Of a stretch of DNA of 64,000 nucleotides, positions 31,328-39,258 are shown piece by piece. A program made the position numbers and the translations under genes. The notes under the pieces are model-generated. The model had not been told where the DNA came from. It saw only the letters and a list, made by a program, of their open reading frames with translations, and ran no database searches. Position 1 is the stretch's first letter. Each line of letters starts with the position of its first letter. The DNA is taken from positions 372,001-436,000 of the forward strand of contig CAWKLE010000003.1 in NCBI GenBank assembly GCA_963850415.1, given 5' to 3'. Source of the DNA: VAXT01 sp963850415. GTDB lineage: Bacteria; Actinomycetota; Thermoleophilia; Gaiellales; Gaiellaceae.

Positions 31328-32628
31328 GTTCCTGGGCGCTCGCGTCGGCCGCCGGAATTCTGATCGCCTATGCCGGGCTCTCGCGCGCCCTCGAACGGAC
31401 GCCGGTCTCCGCGCCGATCTTCTTTCTCTCGGCCGGCCTGATAGTCGGGAACAAGGGGCTTGGCTGGATCGACTTCGGTCCGACCAGCGAGCAGATTCGA
31501 ATCCTTGCCGAGCTGACACTGACGCTCGTGCTCTTCGGGGACGCTTCGCGCATCGACCTGTCGGCGCTTCGACGTGAGTACACCGTGCCCGCGCGGCTTC
31601 TCGGTATCGGCCTGCCGCTGACGATCCTGGCGGGCTGGGCGCTCGGGGTGGTGATGTTCGGCTCGTTCAGTCTGGGGGAGATCCTGATTCTCGCCGTGAT
31701 CCTGGCGCCGACCGATGCTGCACTCGGGCAGGCGGTCGTGACCGATCCGCGTCTCCCCTCCCGCATCCGGCAGGGGCTGAACGTCGAGTCGGGGCTGAAC
31801 GACGGCATCTGCGTGCCTCTGCTGTTCATCGGGCTCGCGATCGCCGGCACCGAAGCTAGCTCCGAGAGTTCCCACGGTGCGCTGGTGCTCGTCGTCGAGG
31901 CGATCGGCTACGGCGTTCTCTTCGGAGCGATCGCGGGTGTCGTCGGGGCGTTCGTGGCGAGGTTCGCACTCCAGCGCGGCTGGATGGACTCTGCTTGGAG
32001 CCAGGTCCTACCGGCAGCCACCGCGGGGCTTGCCTACGGGCTCGCGGCGCCGCTCGGAGGAAGCGGCTTCATCGCAGCATTTGTCGCGGGCTTCGCGTTT
32101 GGCGCCCTCCGCCGTCGCACCGACGAAGAGGAGAGGTACCTCGTGGACCAACTGGGCCAGCTGACCAACGGGGTGACCTTCATCGTCTTCGGCGCGGTCA
32201 TCGTAGGACCGGTGCTCGCCGGTCTCACCTGGCGAGCGGCCCTATACGGCGTTCTCAGCCTCACCGTGGTGCGCATGGTGCCGGTGGCCATCTCGCTCCT
32301 CGGGACACACGCCAGCCGGCCGACGGTGGCGTTCGTCGGCTGGTTCGGGCCGCGCGGGCTCGCCTCCATCGTCTTCACGATCATCGTGCTCGAGGACGGG
32401 GGGCTGCCTCACATCTCGACGATCACGGTCGCCGTGGTCTTCACGATCGTCCTCTCCGTCTTTGCTCACGGGCTTTCCGCAAAGCCGTTGACGGATCGTT
32501 ACGTCAACTGGTACCAGGCGCATCCGCGCGATCGCCGGCCCCGCATGGAGAGCGTGCCCGCGCCGCCCCAGCGCTGGCGGCGTCCCCTAACGGTGCCCGT
32601 CCCCCAGACGCCCCGACCGCTCGAGTAG
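31324..32628 (+). CDS. Sodium/proton antiporter, CPA1 (NhaP-like) family
   Basis: A 434-residue membrane protein that exchanges Na+ or K+ for protons. About 12 hydrophobic helices are present. The CPA core is ELTLTLVLFGDASRIDL, ILAPTDAALGQAVVTDPRLPSRIRQGLNVESGLNDGICVPLLF (the P-T-D and N-D motifs of the ion site) and GWFGPRGLASIVFTIIVLE. GTG start at 31324 overlaps the small frame. The short Pro/Arg-rich tail ends 64 bases before attachment-like repeat B. Confidence 0.9.
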   Translation: MSSWALASAAGILIAYAGLSRALERTPVSAPIFFLSAGLIVGNKGLGWIDFGPTSEQIRILAELTLTLVLFGDASRIDLSALRREYTVPARLLGIGLPLTILAGWALGVVMFGSFSLGEILILAVILAPTDAALGQAVVTDPRLPSRIRQGLNVESGLNDGICVPLLFIGLAIAGTEASSESSHGALVLVVEAIGYGVLFGAIAGVVGAFVARFALQRGWMDSAWSQVLPAATAGLAYGLAAPLGGSGFIAAFVAGFAFGALRRRTDEEERYLVDQLGQLTNGVTFIVFGAVIVGPVLAGLTWRAALYGVLSLTVVRMVPVAISLLGTHASRPTVAFVGWFGPRGLASIVFTIIVLEDGGLPHISTITVAVVFTIVLSVFAHGLSAKPLTDRYVNWYQAHPRDRRPRMESVPAPPQRWRRPLTVPVPQTPRPLE

Positions 32629-32691
32629 AGGAATCCTTGCTCGTGGCCTTCAAGGATTAGCAGCAGGTTCTACGCCGCAAGCAGCGGTTTC

Positions 32692-32744
32692 AGCAGCGGT
32701 TTCCTAAACCGCGTGCGCATGTTCGATTCATGCCGGGGGCACTC
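32692..32744 (+). repeat. Attachment-like direct repeat, copy B
   Basis: Identical over 53 bases to tRNA-Arg and its flank at 20946-20998, but the 5' half of the tRNA is missing, so this is not a gene. It is preceded by a partial duplication (GCAGCGGTTT repeated at 32681 and 32693). The last two bases belong to the stop codon of the leftward cyclase gene. Confidence 0.75.
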
Positions 32745-35205
32745 AGCCAGATGCGAGGGCGAGCGAGACCGCATCTTCGAACGACATCGCGTGACCCTCG
32801 GCAAAGACGGCGTCCCCCTCTGTGCCGAGCCTGACGCGTGCGGCACCGATGTGGCGGTCCAGGAGGGCGTTCCAGAACGGCACCGAAGGCGTAAAGCCGA
32901 TCGATTCCCAGAGCGCGTAGCCGGCTGCGGCCAAGCGGACCCCTCGCGCCCAGTCACCCTTTCCCGCCGCCGACATTCCGACGCCCTGCACTTCGAAGCT
33001 CGTCTCCAGAAGATTCCCGAGCGGGAGTGCGGCCCGCAGGCTCGCCCTGTACCGATCCTCGGCTTCGTCATAGTCGCCCCCAATAAGCGCGCAATCGCCC
33101 AAGAAGTGGTACGCGAAGTGCTCAGACCGCAAGTCACCCAGGTCACCTGCCAGTTCGAGAAGTTGCCGCGACAGCGGCTCGGCCCGGTCGACCTCGCTCT
33201 CTGCGACGAGCATCTGGCAAACACCGCCGAGCGAGCGCATCTCTCCGCGAGCATCGCCGGAGGCGTGCCGCAGCTCGAGACTCTCCTCGAAGGCCGCGAG
33301 CGACGGCAGGTTGTCACCGACGACGAAAAGAATCCAGCCGAGCGTCTCGAGGGCGTATGCAAGCTCGGCGACATCGCCTAGCTCACGCCACAGGGTGATG
33401 CCCTCGCTGAGCCAAGCGAGACCGTCGGCATCCGCCTGCCAACCAGCGATCCCTCCGACAGCGGTGAGCGCCACAGCGCGGACGGAACCCTCGGCCCGCG
33501 ATCGTGCCAAGGCGTCGGTGAGTCGTCGTCTTCCTTCATGGAGATGCGAGCGAGATAGCCAGAACCAACCCAGAGCGCCGGCCAGCTCGAGCTCGGCATC
33601 CGGGTCGTGAGCGGCGAGCCACTCGAGCGCTGCACGGAGGTCGTCGTGGTCCGATTCAAGGCGCTCAGAGCATTCGGCCTCCGCATCCACGCGATGCCCA
33701 TAGCACTCGGCGGCCAGAGACCGAAATGCATTTGCGTGCCGACTACGCAACTCGTCGGCCTCGCCTGATGCCTCGAGCTTCTCGGCGGCATATTCACGGA
33801 TCGTTTCCAGCATCAGGAAGCGGTCTTCGGCGATCGGCTTCAGCAAGCTGAGGTCGACGAGCGCTGCCACCGCGTCTAGGTCCGCGTAGCAGACCTCCTC
33901 GGCGGCCTCGAGCGGAAAGCTCCCGAGAAAGACCGAGAGACGGGCGAAGAGACGTTTCGACTCCTCGTCGAGGAGGTCGTGGCTCCATTCGATCGTTGCC
34001 CGAAGGGTTCGTTGACGTTCGGGGGCGTCGCGCGCGCCGCCCGTGAGAAGAGACAAGGCGCGATCGAGGCGCTCCAGGAGCGCCTCCGGGCTGAGAAGCT
34101 TCGTGCGTGCAGCGGCGAGCTCGATCGCGAGCGGCAAGCCGTCGAGACGGCGACAGATCGACTCGATAGTCGGATCGGGCACGAGGTCTTTCCCGACCCC
34201 GCGGGCTCGTTCCAGGAAGAGCGTCACCGCATCGTGCGGAGGCAGTGGCTCGAGTGGGTACTCACGCTCCGCGAAGATCCTCAGCGGCGCTCGGCTGGTC
34301 ACGATCACCCGCAGCCCGTCAGCGGCAGTGAGGAGCGACGCGAGGTCAGGCGCAGCCGCGAGCAGATGTTCGAAGTTGTCGAGCAGCAGCAGCAGCTGCT
34401 GTTTCCCGCGCAGATAGCCAAGAAGGTCGTCGCGGGCAGGGAGCGTTCGTGCGATCTCCGGCAAGACGAGCTCGGGATCGGTCAGGCCGGCGAGAGGAAC
34501 CCAGAACACTCCGTCCGAGAACGTGCCGACCAGTTCGGCCGCGACCTGCAACGCGAGTCGGGTCTTACCCGTCCCGCCTGGGCCGGTGACAGTCACCAAG
34601 CGCGGCCCCTCCGTGAGCAGCGTCACGAGCTGCTCTAGTTCCTGCTCCCTGCCCAAGAGTGGGCTCGCCGTTACGGGAAGATTCGTCGCATCGAGCGTCC
34701 GAAGCGGAGGAAACTCGGTGTCTCCGAGCTGATAGAGGCGTTCAGGCGCGGTCAGATCCTTCAGGCGATGGACTCCCAGATCGCGGAGACCCGGGTCGCT
34801 GTCCACCAGATCGCGCGTGGTCTGAGAGATCACGACTTGCCCTCCGTGAGCGGCAGCGGCGATCCGCGCGGCTCGGTGGACGTCGATTCCCACATAGCCC
34901 TCGGCTGCTACGAGCGGCTCACCGGTGTGAACTCCGATGCGCACGCGAACCGGGCCCTCGGCCAGCCCATCCTGCCCTTCACTCGCCGCCTCGACAGCAT
35001 CGCCGGCCCGCGTGAACGCGTAGAAGAACGCATCGCCTTGCGTGTCCACCTCGATTCCGCCGCGCTTTGCGAACGCGTCGCGCAGGATCCGTCGATGTTC
35101 CGCCAGAACGTCGGCGTACTCCTCACCAAGGCTGGTCATGAGGGACGTCGACCCCTCGATATCGGTGAAGACAAGGGTGACGGTTCCGGAAGGTAGATCG
35201 CGCAT
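32743..35205 (-). CDS. Nucleotide-cyclase-domain ATPase with TPR repeats (AfsR/SARP-like sensor)
   Basis: An 820-residue protein. Residues 5-165 are a class III cyclase domain (TVTLVFTDIEGSTSLMTSLGEEY...GGIEVDTQGDAFFYAF...RIGVHTGEPLVAAEGYVGIDVHRAARIA). From about 180 there is an AfsR-type STAND ATPase (LLGREQELEQL, P-loop GPGGTGKTRLALQVA near residue 207, then LLLLDNFEHLL and IVTSRAPLRI). Residues about 480-800 are TPR-like helices. ATG at 35205 is chosen because the conserved block begins there; an open frame extends into repeat C. It is flanked by attachment-like repeats. Whether it makes cAMP is unproven. Confidence 0.88.
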   Translation of the reverse strand: MRDLPSGTVTLVFTDIEGSTSLMTSLGEEYADVLAEHRRILRDAFAKRGGIEVDTQGDAFFYAFTRAGDAVEAASEGQDGLAEGPVRVRIGVHTGEPLVAAEGYVGIDVHRAARIAAAAHGGQVVISQTTRDLVDSDPGLRDLGVHRLKDLTAPERLYQLGDTEFPPLRTLDATNLPVTASPLLGREQELEQLVTLLTEGPRLVTVTGPGGTGKTRLALQVAAELVGTFSDGVFWVPLAGLTDPELVLPEIARTLPARDDLLGYLRGKQQLLLLLDNFEHLLAAAPDLASLLTAADGLRVIVTSRAPLRIFAEREYPLEPLPPHDAVTLFLERARGVGKDLVPDPTIESICRRLDGLPLAIELAAARTKLLSPEALLERLDRALSLLTGGARDAPERQRTLRATIEWSHDLLDEESKRLFARLSVFLGSFPLEAAEEVCYADLDAVAALVDLSLLKPIAEDRFLMLETIREYAAEKLEASGEADELRSRHANAFRSLAAECYGHRVDAEAECSERLESDHDDLRAALEWLAAHDPDAELELAGALGWFWLSRSHLHEGRRRLTDALARSRAEGSVRAVALTAVGGIAGWQADADGLAWLSEGITLWRELGDVAELAYALETLGWILFVVGDNLPSLAAFEESLELRHASGDARGEMRSLGGVCQMLVAESEVDRAEPLSRQLLELAGDLGDLRSEHFAYHFLGDCALIGGDYDEAEDRYRASLRAALPLGNLLETSFEVQGVGMSAAGKGDWARGVRLAAAGYALWESIGFTPSVPFWNALLDRHIGAARVRLGTEGDAVFAEGHAMSFEDAVSLALASG

Positions 35206-35327
35206 TCGCCTGAATGATGGGGCCAGCCGCACAGCTTCGCTAGAGGGCTGGCGCATTTTCTGGCGCGCAGGTGGCCGAGAGCCCTGCTGTCCCTGCAACT
35301 GGCGTTTCGGCAAGCTGGTTCCTAAAA

Positions 35328-35359
35328 CGCGTGCGCATGTTCGATTCATGCCGGGGGCA
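35328..35359 (+). repeat. Attachment-like direct repeat, copy C
   Basis: 32 bases identical to the last 32 of tRNA-Arg (20964-20995). The preceding anticodon part is degraded: GGTTCCTAAAACGCG instead of GGTTTCCTAAACCGCG. It lies 4 bases beyond the stop codon of the leftward gene at 35364. Confidence 0.7.
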
Positions 35360-35363
35360 TCGC

Positions 35364-38300
35364 TCAGGGCAGCGGCACGCGCGGCGTTGAGACGACGCCG
35401 AGACGGTCGAGAATCGCTTTGCTCTCGGCTGCGGCGTCCGGGTCGCCGAGGCGTGTTCGGCCGAGTGCCTCTAGCGTCAGCGCCACTTCGTAGTCAGCCT
35501 CGAGCTCGCGGGCCAGCTCGAGGCTCCGCTCGAGGCGCGGGCGCGCCTCGTCCTGCCTGCGCGCCTGGACGAGGGCATAGCCGTAGAGCCGTTCGAGGAA
35601 GGGGTAGAGGAGCCGGTTCTCGCCGGCCGCCTCGAGCACGGTTGGCGCGAGGTCCAGGGCCTCCTGGTAGCGCCCCGCCAGCACGAAGCACTCGGCGCGC
35701 CGGGCCCGGGTCTCCTGGCCGAGCGCATCCGAGCCGAGCGCCTCGAACGCCGTCAGCGCCTCGGCGAGCAACTCGAGCGCCTCGTCGAAGCGACCCGCAC
35801 GCGCGGCGACCCGGCCGAGGTTCGAGGTCGCCAGAGCGATGCCCACGGGGTACCGAGCTGCGCGCCAGACACGTCGAGCTTCGGAGAACAGCGCCTCGGC
35901 CTCGTCGAGCTTGCCCTGATCGGAGACGATCTCGCCCTCGTTGTTCTGCGCGCGGGCCACATTGACCACGTCGCCCACGCGCTCGCTCAGCTCGCCGCTC
36001 TGCCGATACAGCTCCGACGCCTCGTCCCAGCGCCCGGCGTAATACGCCTCGATTCCCAGGTTGTTGACGACGTTTGACTGGAGGACGAGGTCTCCGGCTT
36101 CCTCGAGCATCGACACCGCCAGGCGGGCGTGCTCGTCGTCCTTCTCGCCCAGCGAGATGTGGTTGAGGTGCAGCAGGAAATAGGCGTGTCCGAGCGCGGC
36201 GCGATCGTCGGCCAGCTCGGCGTGCTCTGCCGCCTGTGAGCTCCAGTGGATGCCCTCGTCGAACTGGCCCTGGCGATATTTGACGCCGGCGGTCGCAAGC
36301 TCGAGCTGGACACGGCCCTGCAGCCCGTTGCCGACCGCGGCCGAGTCGTCCAGCGCCTGGAGCCCCCGGCCGTACCATTCGAGCGCCTCCCGATAGCTGC
36401 CGAGACGCTCTCGCAGAATCCCCTCCTTGCGCATCAGACGCGACTGCTCGAGCCCGTCCGCTGCCAGCTCACGCGCGAGGCGATACGCAACCCCGGCCTC
36501 CTCGTACCGCGCCGCGAGCTCGCAGACGTCCCCGAGCGCCTCGGCGACGTGCGCCACCTCGAGCGGTGGCAGCTCGAGGTGCTCGGCGGCGGCGAGCGCC
36601 CGCTGGAAGAGCTCGGCGGCGTCGACGTTCGCGAACCGGTGCTGCGCCAGCTGGCCGACGGCGACGGAGTAGCGCCAGGCCCGCTCGTAGTCCTCCGCGT
36701 GCAGGAAGTGGAGCGAGAGCAGGGGCGCGAGCTCGACGGAGCCCTGACCGGCGCGGGATTCCAGCACCATGCCGACACGCCCGTGGATCTCACGCCGGCG
36801 GCGGAAGGAGAGCCCCTCGTACGCGACCGTGCGGAAGAGATCGTGCCGGAACCGCAGCTCGTTCGTCCCCTCCCAGGCCACGAACTCGCCGAGTCGGCGC
36901 CAGCGCTCCAGATCGCCGACGTCCGCGAGCTCGTCCGCCAGCACGTCGGCGAGCAGGTCGAGCTCGAACCGGGCCCCCAGGACCGAGGCGTTGCGGAGGA
37001 GGAATCGATCGCCGGGCTCGAGCGTGTCGATCCGCGTCGTGATCAGCGTCTCCACCGTCTCCGGCAGCGCCGCCACACCGCCGTCGGCCCGGGAGGCCGC
37101 GACGAGCTCGCGCACGAAGAGCGGGTTGCCGCCCGAGCGCTCGGACACCTCGCCCAGCAGGTCCTCGGAGAGGGCGACGTCTCCGGCGGCCGCGAGCGCG
37201 AGCCGGGCGGTCTCCTCGCCGGGGAGCGCCGCGAGCTCGAGCACCCGCTGCCCGTCTCCGGGCTCGTCGACGAAGGGCAGGCCCTGCGGCCGGCGCGTGA
37301 TCGCCACGAGCCAGGGCCGCGGGGCGCTGCTGCGCACCAGATGGAGGAGGACGCTGTGCGAGGCGTCGTCGATCCAGTGCGTGTCCTCGAAGACGATGAG
37401 CGTGGGCATCACCAGCACGCGGAGCAGGAACTCCTCGACCGTCTTGAAGACGCGCTCGCGACGGAACGCCGGCTCGATCTCCTCGGTCTCCGGGGTCATC
37501 GGCACTTCGGCGTCGAAGGGGATCGCGAGCAGCGGCAGCCAGGGCGCGAACTCGGGCATGACCGCCTCGATCCAGGGCTTGAGGCGCGCGCCCGCTTCCA
37601 CTGGGCTCTCCGCATCGGTGATTCCGGCGAGCGGGCGGAGCAGCGACCGGAACGGCAAGTAGGGGACGGACATCCCGTACTGGTCGCAGCGCGCGAGGAG
37701 CTGCGTGAAGCCGACGGTCATCGTCTTCAGCTCCTCGACGAGGCGCGACTTGCCGATGCCCGGCTCCCCGACGAGCTCGGCCACCTGGCCCTGGCGCAAC
37801 CGCGACGCAGCGACCGCCGCGTGGAGCTCCGCCAGCTCCTGTTCGCGACCGATGATCGGCAGCTCCTGAGCTCGTTCTGCCTCCGCGACACCGGTGACGG
37901 CGCCGACGCTGTACGCGGTGATCGCTCGCTCCTTGCCCTTGACCAGGAACGGCTGCGGCGCGGTTTCGAAGCGGGTCGGCGAGCGCTCGAGCACCTCGGC
38001 GGTGGCGAGGATCTCCCCCGGCTCGGCCCGCGAGGCCAGGCGTGCGGCGAGATTGACGGTGTCGCCCATGACGGCATAGGTACGGCGAGCGCTGGCGCCG
38101 ATGTCGCCGGCGAAGGCCGGGCCGCGGTGGACTCCCGCACGGAGCGTCAGGGCGGAGCCCTCGTCGAGGATCGCGCGCAGAGCCCGCAGCATTCGCTCCT
38201 CGTCGGCCCCGGTCGTCGACGGAGCGCCGGCGGCCAGGTAGAGCTTGCCCCCGTCGACGTCGATGTCCGACTCCAGCCAGGTCAACCCGAGCTCCGACGT

Positions 38301-39161
38301 CACACGGCCCACGATCGCGCCGAGCGCGTCGAGAGCCTCGCCGACCACGGCCGGTCCCTGCTGTGCGAGCAGCGCCTCGACGCCAGAGAACTTCACGAAG
38401 GCGGCCGTGACCTGCCGGTGCTCCGCCTCCCCGGCCTCCAGCCGCAGGTAGGAGCGAAGCGCGATCGGGACGAACGGCTCGAGCTCGAGCTCCACGGACG
38501 GTCGGCCGTCGTCCTCGACGACCGGCGGGGCCGCGGCGTCCGGCTCGCGGTCGAGCGCGAGCAGCGCCGCTCCACCCCGCTCGCCGGCGAGCCAGTCGGG
38601 ACCGACCGCAGCAGCGGTCGCGGGGCTGACGAGAACCTCGCCCGCGCCGGACTCGTCCTCGAGCCGGATCGTGGCGGTCGCGGCGGGCCCCGCGACGACC
38701 AGCTCGCGGTGGCTCGACTCGACCAGGAAGAAGTGACACGTCCCGGAATAGATGCCGGTGGACATCCGGAGGTTCACCTCGCCGACGGAGCTCATCGTCT
38801 CCCCGGTGCGCTCGATGAACCACTGCATCTCCCAGGCCGCGCGGCAGGCTCGCTCGGCGTGTGCGTCGCCGGAGAAGAGAATCAGGAGCGCGTCTCCCCG
38901 AAATTTGAGCGTGTCGCCGCCGCGGCGGTTCGCGATCCCGATCAGACCTTCGAACACGCCGCTGATCGCCATGACGAGCTCCTCTGCCCCCGCCCGGCCC
39001 CTCGCCTGAAGCCGCTCGGCGAGCGCGGTGAACCCTGAGAGGTCGACCGAGACGAGTGAGCCGTCGACCTCGCGCCAGCGCTCGGCCGGCACACGTGCCG
39101 CCCAGTCGAGCACGAGCCGGGGGAGATACGGCTCGAAGGGTGCGTCGCCCGGGGCGTCCAT
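35364..39161 (-). CDS. Large signalling protein: two cyclase-like domains, AAA ATPase, TPR repeats
   Basis: A 1,265-residue protein. A first cyclase-like domain (residues about 30-190: LVSVDLSGFTALAERLQ, GGDTLKFRGDALLILFSG) and a second (about 245-420: AAFVKFSGVEALLAQQG, VDGGKLYLAAGAP, GVHRGPAFAGDIG, RRTYAVMGDTVNLAARLAS) are followed by an ATPase (IIGREQELAELH, P-loop GEPGIGKSRLVEEL near residue 466, IVFEDTHWID) and long TPR helices from about 800 to the end. This resembles mammalian soluble adenylyl cyclase and its bacterial relatives. ATG at 39161. It diverges from the giant secreted protein gene. Confidence 0.9.
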   Translation of the reverse strand: MDAPGDAPFEPYLPRLVLDWAARVPAERWREVDGSLVSVDLSGFTALAERLQARGRAGAEELVMAISGVFEGLIGIANRRGGDTLKFRGDALLILFSGDAHAERACRAAWEMQWFIERTGETMSSVGEVNLRMSTGIYSGTCHFFLVESSHRELVVAGPAATATIRLEDESGAGEVLVSPATAAAVGPDWLAGERGGAALLALDREPDAAAPPVVEDDGRPSVELELEPFVPIALRSYLRLEAGEAEHRQVTAAFVKFSGVEALLAQQGPAVVGEALDALGAIVGRVTSELGLTWLESDIDVDGGKLYLAAGAPSTTGADEERMLRALRAILDEGSALTLRAGVHRGPAFAGDIGASARRTYAVMGDTVNLAARLASRAEPGEILATAEVLERSPTRFETAPQPFLVKGKERAITAYSVGAVTGVAEAERAQELPIIGREQELAELHAAVAASRLRQGQVAELVGEPGIGKSRLVEELKTMTVGFTQLLARCDQYGMSVPYLPFRSLLRPLAGITDAESPVEAGARLKPWIEAVMPEFAPWLPLLAIPFDAEVPMTPETEEIEPAFRRERVFKTVEEFLLRVLVMPTLIVFEDTHWIDDASHSVLLHLVRSSAPRPWLVAITRRPQGLPFVDEPGDGQRVLELAALPGEETARLALAAAGDVALSEDLLGEVSERSGGNPLFVRELVAASRADGGVAALPETVETLITTRIDTLEPGDRFLLRNASVLGARFELDLLADVLADELADVGDLERWRRLGEFVAWEGTNELRFRHDLFRTVAYEGLSFRRRREIHGRVGMVLESRAGQGSVELAPLLSLHFLHAEDYERAWRYSVAVGQLAQHRFANVDAAELFQRALAAAEHLELPPLEVAHVAEALGDVCELAARYEEAGVAYRLARELAADGLEQSRLMRKEGILRERLGSYREALEWYGRGLQALDDSAAVGNGLQGRVQLELATAGVKYRQGQFDEGIHWSSQAAEHAELADDRAALGHAYFLLHLNHISLGEKDDEHARLAVSMLEEAGDLVLQSNVVNNLGIEAYYAGRWDEASELYRQSGELSERVGDVVNVARAQNNEGEIVSDQGKLDEAEALFSEARRVWRAARYPVGIALATSNLGRVAARAGRFDEALELLAEALTAFEALGSDALGQETRARRAECFVLAGRYQEALDLAPTVLEAAGENRLLYPFLERLYGYALVQARRQDEARPRLERSLELARELEADYEVALTLEALGRTRLGDPDAAAESKAILDRLGVVSTPRVPLP

Positions 39162-39258
39162 CGCCGCCCGAGGGTACGCCTTCGGGCCGTCGATCGAAAG
39201 GACGCCCGGGCTATGAAAAGCCAGCCGAACTTACTAACGTCCTGGCGGGTTGTTCCTC

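Larger units (their letters stand above)
20946..32744. mobile_element. Putative island between tRNA-Arg repeats A and B, about 11.8 kb
   Basis: Bounded by identical 53-base tRNA-Arg repeats. Inside are a TMEM175-like channel, a lipoprotein, stress-type small proteins, two LuxR-type regulators, a DUF2252 protein with a small upstream frame, DUF4337, an MFS exporter with a duplicated fragment, and an antiporter. No integrase, excisionase or transposase is visible, so the island is probably immobile now or uses a recombinase encoded elsewhere. Confidence 0.5.
32692..35359. mobile_element. Putative one-gene cassette between tRNA-Arg repeats B and C
   Basis: A 2.6-kb unit holding a single large gene (32743-35205) between a full repeat (B) and a shorter, degraded one (C), all in the same orientation. 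The gene's 3' end abuts repeat B. No recombinase is present. It may be a second, tandem insertion at the same tRNA site or an older duplicated boundary. Confidence 0.45.

Noticed and set aside
32692..32744. A second tRNA-Arg gene
   Set aside because: The 5' acceptor strand and D-arm are missing, so it cannot fold as a tRNA; the same applies to 35328-35359.
20996..35327. An integrase or transposase gene in the putative island
   Set aside because: I checked the open frames on both strands and found no tyrosine or serine recombinase or DDE motif, so mobility cannot be shown from this window.
36246..39038. A 930-codon open frame opposite the large cyclase/ATPase gene
   Set aside because: No recognisable motif; the opposite strand encodes clear cyclase, ATPase and TPR blocks.
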